Positions 46,321 through 55,690 of a stretch of DNA of 64,000 nucleotides are shown here, in pieces (the stretch's first letter is position 1; each line of letters begins with the position of its first letter). The DNA is taken from assembly GCA_025618425.1 (NCBI GenBank), contig CM046847.1:13803468-13867467 (forward strand), read 5' to 3'. The stretch comes from Heliocidaris tuberculata (taxonomy: Eukaryota; Echinodermata; Echinoidea; Camarodonta; Echinometridae). The notes beneath the pieces were generated by a model. It saw nothing but the letters and a program-made list of their open reading frames with translations, did not search any database and was not told the DNA's origin. The position numbers and the translations under genes were made by a program.

Positions 46321-46630
46321 AGGGACGAGTTGATGTTGGACGAGTTGTAAAATGGACGTCGAAGAGGTAGAATAGAGTTTTTCTAAACCTACGACCACGA
46401 CTTCGCCTCGTTCTTTTGTACGTTGTATGATCGGCTGGATGATGGTGATGATGGTGTGAGCAGGACCCGAATTTGTTACGGGTCCTGCTCACACCATCAT
46501 CACCATCATCCAGCCGATGAACAAGGTACAAAAGAACGAGGCGAAGTCGTGGTCGTAGGTTTAGAAAAACTCTATTCTACAGACTCTTCGACGTCCATTT
46601 TACAACTCGTCCAACATCAACTCGTCCCTC
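46321..46630. repeat. Near-perfect ~150-bp inverted repeat (hairpin)
   Basis: The left arm 46321-46468 and right arm 46478-46630 are reverse complements with only a 3-base indel and a few changes near GTACGTTGTATG. The loop is 9 nt (AATTTGTTA). Several short frames on both strands are produced by the symmetry. It probably arose by a recent fold-back copying event or as a terminal-repeat element. Confidence 0.9.
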
Positions 46631-46753
46631 GTCACATGGACCATACACTATTTATATAATAATGTTTCATGTCAGCATTGCAACATAATGTTGCAATATT
46701 GAATATTAACGAGCAATGAAAAGAAAATAAAATAGTTTGTAAATTTGCACGTC

Positions 46754-46829
46754 ATGGCCGAGTGGTCTAAGGCGCTGGTTTAAGGAACCAATCATTTCGA
46801 TGACGTGGGTTCGAATCCCACCGCTGCCA
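46754..46829 (+). pseudogene. tRNA-Leu (AAG) lacking 5' acceptor strand
   Basis: From ATGGCCGAGTGG on, it matches the family, with loop TTAAGGA and a perfect T arm. The six bases GGTAGC are missing and nothing upstream pairs with CGCTGCC. Confidence 0.8.
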
Positions 46830-47175
46830 CATATTTTAATCATTTTTAGGCCAAAGTAGCGTCAACCTTGTTGGCGTAATACGTAAATTTATGGTATTTA
46901 TTTGTGAAAGAGTGAAAAGCTATCCAAATTTTAAAAACCTCTCTTAATTCTTTACAGCACTCGTTTATTGTCGTAATAACTTCATCTTCTTGTCAGTTTA
47001 TATCATTCCTTGAAAAATTTACCAAAATGAAACTGATTAATTTTGGGACATATATTATAAAAGCGCTTTTCAGCATGTCTCACCTTTTTTAAAGATTAAT
47101 AAAAGTCATTAAAACTTGCTTATATTGTCTTTTCAATTTCTTTATAAAAACCTGTTGATCTAACTGTACATCTGC

Positions 47176-47242
47176 AGTCCGACAGAGCTGTAGAGCTTGT
47201 TCAAGGCTTCAGTCATTTCGATAACGTGTGCTGGAATCTGCC
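47176..47242 (+). pseudogene. Highly decayed tRNA-Leu relic
   Basis: Keeps CAAGGCTTCAGTCATTTCGA, TAACGTGTGCTGGAATCTGCC and the family's downstream spacer (CTTTTGGACGAATGTAGCGT). The A box and acceptor are lost. It is the last recognisable member at the right end of the array. Confidence 0.55.
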
Positions 47243-47629
47243 AAAATATTATTCAAACTTTTGGACGAATGTAGCGTTGAATCTCTGGGTGTAATGAAAA
47301 AATTTATAGTATTGATTTATACAAGAGCATAAATGCTTTTCAGTTTTTTTTAAATAAAAATACTGTTTAATTCAGAAATATGTATGTTCTTTCCTTTTCT
47401 TTTCTTATATAATTTGTCCATTGTCATAATAACTTACTGTTATAATTAAATTATGTTATTAATTTTTACTGTTGAAGTATTAAATAAAAGAGATCTATTT
47501 ACCGGCTTATGTTTGAAATTTTTGGTTTTCATTTTAGCACGTTTCTCCATTTTCGTGCAAAAATGTCACGAAATAATGTTTGTTTTGAAATACCATAAAA
47601 CTAACAGCACACTCTTCTTTATCATTGAC

Positions 47630-48408
47630 CAGTGGCGTATCTACGGGGGGCAGAGGGGGCACGTGCCCCGGGCGGCACTTGAAGGGGGCGCAAAAAACGC
47701 AAAAGAGAGAAAGAAAAGGGGGAGAAATACAAAGACAAAATGCATAAGATATTGTATTTTTTAAGGTTTGAAATGCAATTTTTTTCTATAGCTCAGTCGC
47801 TTTGCTCCCTCGCACAATTATGTTCAAAGTCTAGATATTTTGCGCCCCCTATGGCGTTTTTAAACATTAACTGACTCTAGTTGCTTTGCCCCCCCCCCCC
47901 CCGGCTTAAGGCAGGAGCTTGTTAGATTTTGCGCCCCTTGCATAAAAAGCACTTTCAAAGTGTAGAACATTCGAAAGAAATCATAAATTTGCCTTGCAAA
48001 TGCCTTACTTAATTCCTCAATTTCTTCATGGTTTTCTTTCATTTTGCGCCCCCAAAAAAGGAATGTTCAAGATTAATAAAAAAAAAAAAAAAAAAAAATT
48101 GTTGCTAGGTCGCTGCATTCCCTTTGATTTTTTTTTTTTGTAATGGTAAAATACATAAGAAATTTCAACTTGAGGGGTGAAAGGAAAAAAAAAATCTGCT
48201 GCTCGGTCGCGTTACTCCCTCGCTTATACACTAACTCATCAAATATTGGCTAACAACCCCGGGTTATGTGCATCAAAACTCATTTTCACGTACTGCCATC
48301 TTTTCTAAATTAAAAACGCTCATTAATCTGAGTTTGGGCATGGGGGGGGGGGGGGGGCACAGAATTGATAGTTTGCCCCGGACGCCAGAATACCTAGATA
48401 CGCCACTG
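47630..48408. mobile_element. hAT-like non-autonomous element, 779 bp
   Basis: Inverted ends CAGTGGCGTATCTACG (left) and TAGATACGCCACTG (right). The flanks TCATTGAC (47622-47629) and TCATTGAT (48409-48416) match at 7 of 8. Inside are A and G homopolymers and repeated GCGCCCC blocks, with no transposase. Confidence 0.85.
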
Positions 48409-48419
48409 TCATTGATGCC

Positions 48420-49045
48420 TTGATTTACTCTGAAATTATTTTTAAAAAATTCAGAAAAAAAAAACGAATTCGATTTCTTTTGGGACTTATATTATTAAAG
48501 CTTTGCTGTTAAGCTTTTCCACGGATGTAAGCACAAAGCAAGGATCGAAACCGGGGCCTCGCCCTCACGTATCAGTATCAGTATTTGTACTGTTAATTTT
48601 GCATTCACTTTTTGTATGATGTCACTGTCACGTGGTACATCCTAGGTCAGCAAAGTGACGCTTTGTGTTCAACGGGCATTAAACGGTAGACCAAAAATAT
48701 AAGACAGTATCAAAAGTCTCGGAATCGACCGAAAACTGATACGATCATGTCACCTGACTTGATAATAACTCACGTGAGGGCAACTAGGAGAATAGAGAAT
48801 AGGGAGAACTACAAAAAACTATTCTTATGATGGAATTCAAGAAATGTATATGAAGGCTGAATTATGATCGTTGACTATTTTTTCAACACGATAGTAATTG
48901 TGTTTTTCTTGTTTTATACTGACTTTAAGAGAGAGGGAGAGAGAGAGAAGACAGAGAAAGAAAGAGAGAAACAAATAGAGAGGGGTACTGTACGGTGCGG
49001 GTGTGCATGATGTGTGTGTGAGAAGAGAGGGAGTGGGTGTGTGTT
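48420..49045. other. Unassigned non-coding sequence
   Basis: A short inverted pair GCCCTCACGT (48560) and ACGTGAGGGC (48772) might mark a small element. A GA-rich tract lies at 48928-48982. No gene. Confidence 0.4.
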
Positions 49046-49055
49046 GTAATGGGAG

Positions 49056-49253
49056 GTGCCGTGGTCCAGTGGTTTAAGGCGCTTGACTGGAGATGCGAGG
49101 ATCGGGCGTTCGGTCTCCGGCACGGCACTTATGCCCTTGAGCAAGGCATTTTATCTACATCACTCTTTTATCGTACATCGAATAAATGAAGTGCCAAAGG
49201 CATATTGATACCAGCATGTGCATGTGTGTTATTTAAAAAAAAAAAAAAAAAAA
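49056..49253 (+). mobile_element. tRNA-derived SINE with poly(A) tail
   Basis: The tRNA-like head (49056-49128) has a perfect 7-bp acceptor (GTGCCGT/ACGGCAC), A box TGGTCCAGTGG and a B-box-like GCGTTCGGTCTC, but a poor anticodon stem. The body holds TGCCCTTGAGCAAGGCA, a motif I recognise from many animal SINEs, and ends in a 19-base A run. GTAATGGG is present on both sides (49046-49053 and 49255-49262), a target-site duplication. Confidence 0.85.
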
Positions 49254-49262
49254 GGTAATGGG

Positions 49263-51003
49263 GGGTGGGGTTGATGCGAGCGTGTGTAGAAGGAAGAGGG
49301 TACCAGAGAAAAGAGCGGAGATGGTTGCGAGAGGGAGATATAGAGAGAATGAGCGGGAGGGAGATAGATACAGGTAGATAGAGAAACAAAGAAATACAGA
49401 GAGGGAGAGATTTTCCAAAACGTCACGTCGATGGTGTATCATTATTTTGACGAAAGATAATTGGCTCTTATGAACTCCCACCGTTTCACAATTTGCATTT
49501 TGTCAATATGCTGTGAGAACTTTCGATCAATACAATCAATTTCTGGACATGTCCATACACCCACCGATGCTCTAAAAGGCACCGTAAATGTCATAAAAAC
49601 CTCGTCCGGTTTTCCCCCAATTTTCCTGCGCCACTGCATCGCTGACAAATTGGAGCAAGATGGTGTTTGATTTCCTCTTGTTATCTGCCAAATCAAATTG
49701 TCGTTGGTCAGAAAAAGATCGATATTATTTCCTGATGCCACGGGACGCCGATCACGACTGCAAACATAAACTCTGGGTTTGTCTATCGCCATGTGACGTC
49801 ACCCCTTCCTGCATCAGTTTTTATCCATTCTCCTTTCTTATATACACCATGGTCAAGTTCAGAATTAGAAAAAAGGAAACAGAATAAGATAGAGAAGAAG
49901 ATGAAAAGTATATAGGATTACTTGGTATGTATGGACGGGCTTTTCACATGCTTTGTAAATCTTGGTTGTATCGAGTTTCGCTCATCTCAGAATTTTGCCA
50001 GCAGCGAGGCGTGGGTAAAAATAATTGGAATGATCTCAAAAGATAAACCTACAAGAGCGTTTCCTGCTAGAGTTATCACGCGAAATGTGTATAGGGGTAT
50101 CTTGCACTTGCACTTCGGAATGCGTTTGGCCCCTTGAAGAGGGGGGGGGGGGGGGAATGGGTAGAGAAACATCATTGCCAAAACACAAGTGGGCCATGAC
50201 GTAATTATTCATTTGCACATCCCCTTTACACTAATGTGAGATATGAATGCATATTTAAAGATCACAAAGCAAATTGATTATGATAGTAGATTGTACAAAA
50301 TTATTAATGAACCCAAATATTCACAGATATTTTAAACATGGAGATATGCTGCTTTTTGTATCTTAGAATAACCACTCCTACCTTGAAAGGAATACTTCCA
50401 ACTATCATGAAATGTACTTTGGTACGTTCATTGAATAATGATTACATAACATATGAGCACATATCCAGTATTCGTCTTAAAGGGTTTCACAATTTGGTAC
50501 AAATGACATTTATTTCTATATGCACAGATTGCATTTACGAACTGGATTATTAACATGTCATTAACATTTTTAAAAACACTTTTCTCCTGGTCCCGGTAGG
50601 AAGGGGGTGATGCCCCCGGTCTCTTTCAATGGATAAAACCTCTCGATGCTACGCCTTTGAGCAAATCCATAACATGGCGCTTCAATCCATCGACCTGATG
50701 AACCTGCCATGCACAGTGTGTAATCTAACCAGACAAATCTGAACAAGAGCATTCGCCCCGGGGACATTTCTTATTCGAAGAGAATTTGTCTGGTTAACTC
50801 ACCTCGGAAGGAATGGCATCGATTCGATTCGAATTGTCATGCTGGGCACTGACGGATTTGGGAGGGGGCTCGACCGACCCGTGCCCCCATTTAGAAGAAT
50901 ATGGTATCATTGGGGAGCGTTAATTCATCTTCAGGAACAGGGGGACAAGGGGCACACAAACGTAATGATCGAAATCATAGGCCCCATACATCATGTGTAC
51001 AAA
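49263..51003. other. Unassigned non-coding sequence
   Basis: A purine-rich stretch lies at 49290-49410 and a G tract at 50140-50155. No frame shows a recognisable family. Confidence 0.4.
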
Positions 51004-51526
51004 TAGGCGTAGCCAGGGGGGCACAAGGGGGCCATCTCTCCCCCCCCCCCCCCATTCAGCCCCTAAAAAAAGAAGCGAGAGCGAAAAAGCAGGGGAAGTG
51101 AGAGAAAAAGCCTAAAAAGGCGCTACGAGCCTTTATCTTTCAATCAAAATTTCCTAAAACGTCAAAGTTTTCGCGCTTCGCGCGAGAAGGGGGATATAAC
51201 TCCCCCCCCCCTCCCTGCACCCAACCCTGTTACATACAGTGCAGTATTGTGTCCAAATAATTGAAAAGCAGTCCGGGCGTCGAACTAACTTTCCGCCTTA
51301 AAAAAAAGTGCTACGAGCCCATTACCTTTCTCTAAAATTTGCTATAAAACGTCAAAGCTTTCGCGCTTCGCGCGGGAGGGGGAAAACTCCCCCTCTCTGC
51401 ACCCACCACCCAATTTCGCACGCTTCGCGTTTTAACAACCGCCCCCCTAAAAGAAATTGTGGCTACGCGGTTGGATCTTTCACGTCTGCCCCCCCCCCCC
51501 CCTGCAAAATCCTGACTACGCCAGTG
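51004..51526. mobile_element. Non-autonomous element with GGCGTAG ends
   Basis: Left end TAGGCGTAGCCAGGGGGG, right end CAGGATTTTG-like in reverse, giving CCTGACTACGCCA. TGTGTACA occurs just outside both sides. An internal ~185-bp tandem duplication carries CGCGCTTCGCGCG in each copy (51170-51183, 51362-51375) with C-rich stretches. Confidence 0.6.
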
Positions 51527-51924
51527 TGTGTACATATCAATTTCATAGCCAATCTGCACTGGTGCAGTGTATGATCCCCGTAGTCAACCATGTTCTTGGA
51601 TTTAACATTTGACTGTACTTTCTTCGTGTTCGCAATTTGTTTCGGATGAGGAGAAAGTAAGCTGAGTACATTACCGTTACATATTCTCCCATTCCACAAG
51701 ATATATCTTACCTCAATAAATGCCCCCAAATACAGAAAGAACAAACAAAAATACTGAAGTAACAAATTAATCATGTGTGTTTATTCAGTCTAGAGCCTTA
51801 ACCAATATACCACCGTATTCCCCTTGAAATACTCATATTGTAATATTAATCTGGGAGCCTGTTCCGAAATAGTCAACCCAATTTACATATGTGATTTGAC
51901 CCCTTAAAGTTACTTAGACCATCC
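51527..51924. other. Unassigned non-coding sequence
   Basis: No gene or repeat recognised. Confidence 0.4.
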
Positions 51925-53797
51925 ATGACATTCACAAAAAGTTTTTCAGCTTGAACGAAGCCGCCGGGTTTGGTCCCCAGAGCCCCCCCCCCCCCCCCAC
52001 AAAAAAAGGTCCCAAAAGCCGGGGCGATTTCAACCCATCCATCATATGCGCCAAACTTTGTCAGAAGGAAGGTGTTTGACTAACTATGCCAAAACACAAA
52101 AACTGACAAAATATTCCGTCAGGATGGGTTGTCAAACCGCCCCTAAAAATTGGGGCAAATTTTTCCCCTTAAAGCTCATAGACAGTCTCGGAAGCAAAAA
52201 TCATATTGGCAAGAAACTTATCTGAAATAGTCACATACTATTCTCCTTTTATCATAAGACGCATGTACGAAATTATTTAACATTCCATTCACGATTTCGA
52301 ACAAATTTTAGTGTAAATATCTGTAAGAAACGCTTGGTAACGGCTTTTCACTGCCTCACGAGCTAAGACCATATCCACCCGAAGTTTCCCCGCACAATAA
52401 ACCCAGCGCTTCGCACTATGTGTGGCGTATTCTACACACACAGCAATCCTCATGTAAGTAGTGTGTGTGTGGCCGTTGTTTGAATTTACATCCCCTCTTT
52501 CTTGGGCCAGGGATTTTTATTACTTTTCACCTCTCATTCGATAAATATTTCACTTGAGGAGGTAAAAACTTCACAGCATCTTAGTTATGTTAGTACCCTG
52601 CTGTTTATTAAGTAAAATCAAAGAAATCTCACGAAAAGTTTTTGAGGGCTTCCCAAAACTATCTGATACCTTTAAGGCCCATGGATCGAATTTTGTCAGT
52701 AGGAAGATATATGGGTGTATATTACAAAAATATAAAAACTGACAAAAATTTCCATCGGGAAGGGGGTGTAACACGCCTCTGAGAAAAACACCAAAGTGCC
52801 CCTAAACCAAGCTTTGCTGCCCAAAATTCTCTGGATGTAGAGAACCCCCCCCCCCCCTTATTTTTTGTTTTTTGCATTATAACCTTAATAACTCCAATGT
52901 GTGTAATTCACTTCAGGTCAAATTTACATAGTACAATCTTGAGTATTGTAACTTTTGGGGGATACAATTTGGTGTGAAGTAATCATTTCAATAATAAGTT
53001 ATTATATTGTGAAAATTGTATTGCTTTCTCAAAAGTAGTCAAATGATATTGTCAGGATTATGTAAACACACCCATTTTTCTTCTGCACCTGTTTGACAAG
53101 ACATAATAGAGGGGCTTGTTAAGTGTCTGGGCTATGTGGCTGCCATGCTGAAATTTACCATTCATGTGTTAATTACACAAATATCTTGCAAGCTCTCTAT
53201 TATGCCTTGTCAAACGGGCGCAGATGGACAATGGGTGTGTTTGCATAATCCTGACAATATTATTTGACTACTTTTGAGAAAGCAATACAATTTTCACAAT
53301 TTAATAAATTATTATTGAAATGATCATTTGACACCAAATTGCACCCCAAGAAAGTTACAATACTCAAGATTATACTATGTAAATTTGACTTGAATTGAAT
53401 AACACACATTGGAGTTATTAAGGTTATAATGCAAAAAAAAAGGGGGGGGGTTTCTACATCCAAAGAATTTTGGGCAGCAAAGCTTGGTTTAGGGGCACTT
53501 TGTGTTGTTTTCAGGGGCGTGTTACACCCCCTTCCCAATGGAAATTTTTGTTAGTTTTTATATTTTTGTAATGTACACCCATACCTCTTCCTTCTGACAA
53601 AGCTTGGTCCATGGGCCTTAAGAGGAAAAATTTGACCCAATTTTTAGGGGTAATGTATAGTCGTACATCTTCCCTCTGACAAAGTTTGGCGCATGTGTTA
53701 GATGGGTTGAAATCGACCCGACTTGGGGGTCCTTGGGGGGGGGGGGGCCTCTGGGAGCCAAACTCGTTCGAGCTGACAAGCTTTTTGTGAATGACAT
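51925..53797. repeat. 1.87-kb fold-back element
   Basis: ATGACATTCAC at 51925 is matched by GTGAATGACAT ending 53797. Inward, block after block is inverted (TTTCAACCCATC, CGCCAAACTTTGTC, TGTAACACGCC, AACCAAGCTTTGCTGCCCAA, CTTGAGTATTGTAAC, TTGCTTTCTCAAAAGTAGTC, TCAGGATTATG). A ~75-nt loop lies at about 53114-53187. The left arm has an extra ~490 bp (52180-52670) without a partner. No coding capacity was found. Confidence 0.85.
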
Positions 53798-54077
53798 CAG
53801 GGGCGTAGATAGCGGGAGGATGGGGGGTATGCATCCCCCAACTTTTCGGGTGGGGGGATGGTGTGTACAAACATCCCCTCCCCCCCCCCCCGGTTTCACC
53901 CCACCAAACAAAAAAAGGGGTGGAAAATATGCATTTCTATATTATGTTGTAGATAAATATAATTTGATATATTATATCTATTAATTTTATTTTTATATAT
54001 TCTTTATTTCAATAAAAATGTTATATATCTGTTGACGATATTGTAAATTTATATGAATTTATTAATATTTATCTACA
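53798..54077. other. G/C-tract and AT-rich sequence
   Basis: GGGGCGTAGATAGCGGGAGG followed by G/C tracts resembles one end of a small element; AT-rich sequence follows. No gene. Confidence 0.4.
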
Positions 54078-54302
54078 ATGCTGTCGTGGCTTCTGATTTT
54101 TCCCGATATATTTTTGCACCACTTGAAAGTGAAAACCATCTACTTCAAATTATACAACATGGGTGTTGATCTGGGAGTGATACGGAGGTATAATTTTTTT
54201 TTTAATGAAGTGGGGGGGGGGGGGGGTGTTGGCCTGCATGTGTTACCATCCCGAAATATATTTAGAGGTGATTTTTTTTTTCGAAGCCACAATGCAGAAA
54301 AA

Positions 54303-54392
54303 TCATTTAGATTAAAAGTACATGTAATTATTCTGGATTTAGAGGGTTCAGTCGGTAAAACTTTCCTTTATAATGCAATTCTGCAAACTTAA
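54303..54392 (+). pseudogene. Possible Helitron helicase fragment
   Basis: The translation includes VIILDLEGSVGKTFLYNAIL, resembling the Walker A region of PIF1-type Helitron helicases (DGPGGTGKTFLYN pattern) with the first glycines substituted. A stop follows at once. Another frame just downstream reads IVTGIECGGERGNTSH, faintly like the next conserved block. Short and degenerate, so low confidence. Confidence 0.35.
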
Positions 54393-54629
54393 ATGAAAAT
54401 ATAGTCACAGGAATCGAATGTGGTGGAGAAAGAGGGAATACATCACACCCAATATTTATCGAGGATGATGATGACCTGTGTCATCATCACCCAACTATAC
54501 ACAGAAGAATTATGAAATGACAATCATAACATGTAGGCCCTGTCAGAAGCACCGCTCCGGGCGTTGCATGTGGGCACAGTGCCCCTTCTTTTCCCTTTAA
54601 CTTCAAATAAGTATGATGGTTGATCCAGT

Positions 54630-54962
54630 GTCCGAACACTTTTCAGAAAATCAACGATAGCAAATAAAATATCAAACGAATATCTGTCAAACTTTCATAA
54701 TGAATGCTCAAAGTCCTACAGAAAAAGAAGTTGATGGAATTTTAAAAAGACAACTTAGATTTAATACGATATTCCCTTCCGAGTGAACTCCTTCCCAACG
54801 ACGCGGCGTTTTGGTCCCTTGAAAAAGGTACTGTATTTCCGAACGTGTGAAACCTATGGGAAATAGACACAACCTTTGTTTCAATTATGTGGTTTTCATA
54901 CGCGTAATCCCACGCGTATGAAAACCCATTTTAGACGCTTAACTGTACATGTTCGGTAATAC
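54630..54962. mobile_element. Interspersed repeat with CCGAAC ends, copy 2
   Basis: Sister of 13250-13697. It ends in TACATGTTCGGTAATACA and starts TCCGAACACTTTTCAG. It contains a perfect hairpin with a 14-bp stem at 54891-54926 (GGTTTTCATACGCG facing its complement across TAATCCCA). Confidence 0.6.
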
Positions 54963-54974
54963 AATCTGTTCGGA

Positions 54975-55510
54975 ATTACAATCCTTGACTATACCCCCAT
55001 TTTTCTTTCGAGAAAGTCCCAGTTCCATATTATTTTAAGAGCCCATTTTGATAATTACACCTCATCCCTAACCTTACCTTTGATAAATGCTCCTATTTCA
55101 ACGAGAGCATTTTCCCCCTTTTAAGCCCTTTTATTCATTTTAATGTAACAAGTCATTTTTTCTTTGTAATATATAAACACTGATTTAATTTTTCTGACTT
55201 ATATAAGAACATTTTCCCGTTCTTATAAATGCCCCTTTTCACCTGTGATGAACTGCCTTTTCTACCTTTTCTACACATTCATTTATTTTTCTAATAATTG
55301 AAGTGTCCTTTTCCCCATGATAAGTACCACGTTTCCCTTTTCCATAACATGTGCCCCTAATCCAAAGCGACTTAGAGCCAGTATTCCCAAATGCTCGCTC
55401 GCTACACTCGCTCGTATTAAAAGTATAACTTATTAAATAAATTTTTATTGTGAAATTTTGCAATTACAATGTAATTGCTATTGTTTGCTCGCTCGCTTCT
55501 CTCTCTCGCT
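54975..55510 (-). repeat. Relic of minisatellite-bearing element
   Basis: Reverse-strand minisatellite units (CTTATAAATGCCCCTTTTCA, ATGATAAGTACCACGTTTCC) over about 55080-55365. Next come GCTCGCTCGCTACACTCGCT and GCTCGCTCGCTTC, the reverse of the GAGCGAGC motif in the elements at 26493 and 31466. Terminal sequences were not found. Confidence 0.55.
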
Positions 55511-55612
55511 CATTATTCAAATCAAACTACAAAATTGCAAAGCACGATGCTAAAGTTGTATCTTGGATATATAAAGAGAAAAACGATATACATGTTTACA
55601 CACCCTCACCCA

Positions 55613-55626
55613 CACACACACACACA

Positions 55627-55687
<61 letters not shown>
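55613..55687. repeat. CA / TA microsatellite
   Basis: A short CA run, then about 60 bases of TA. The mariner-family element inserted at the last TA. Confidence 0.9.

Positions 55688-55690
<3 letters not shown>

Noticed and set aside
33598..47242. Regular spacing of similar short sequences as a CRISPR-like array
   Set aside because: The repeated units are complete or broken tRNA-Leu sequences with long, mutually homologous spacers in eukaryotic DNA.
48560..48781. Short inverted pair GCCCTCACGT as element ends
   Set aside because: Only about 10 bp and no flanking duplication; could be chance.
49056..49128. Candidate tRNA gene
   Set aside because: Perfect acceptor stem, but the anticodon stem does not pair, and the poly(A) tail and target duplication show it is a SINE head.
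54078..54302. N-terminal part of the 104-codon frame as helicase
   Set aside because: It crosses a G tract and shows no helicase motif; only the last ~30 codons resemble one.
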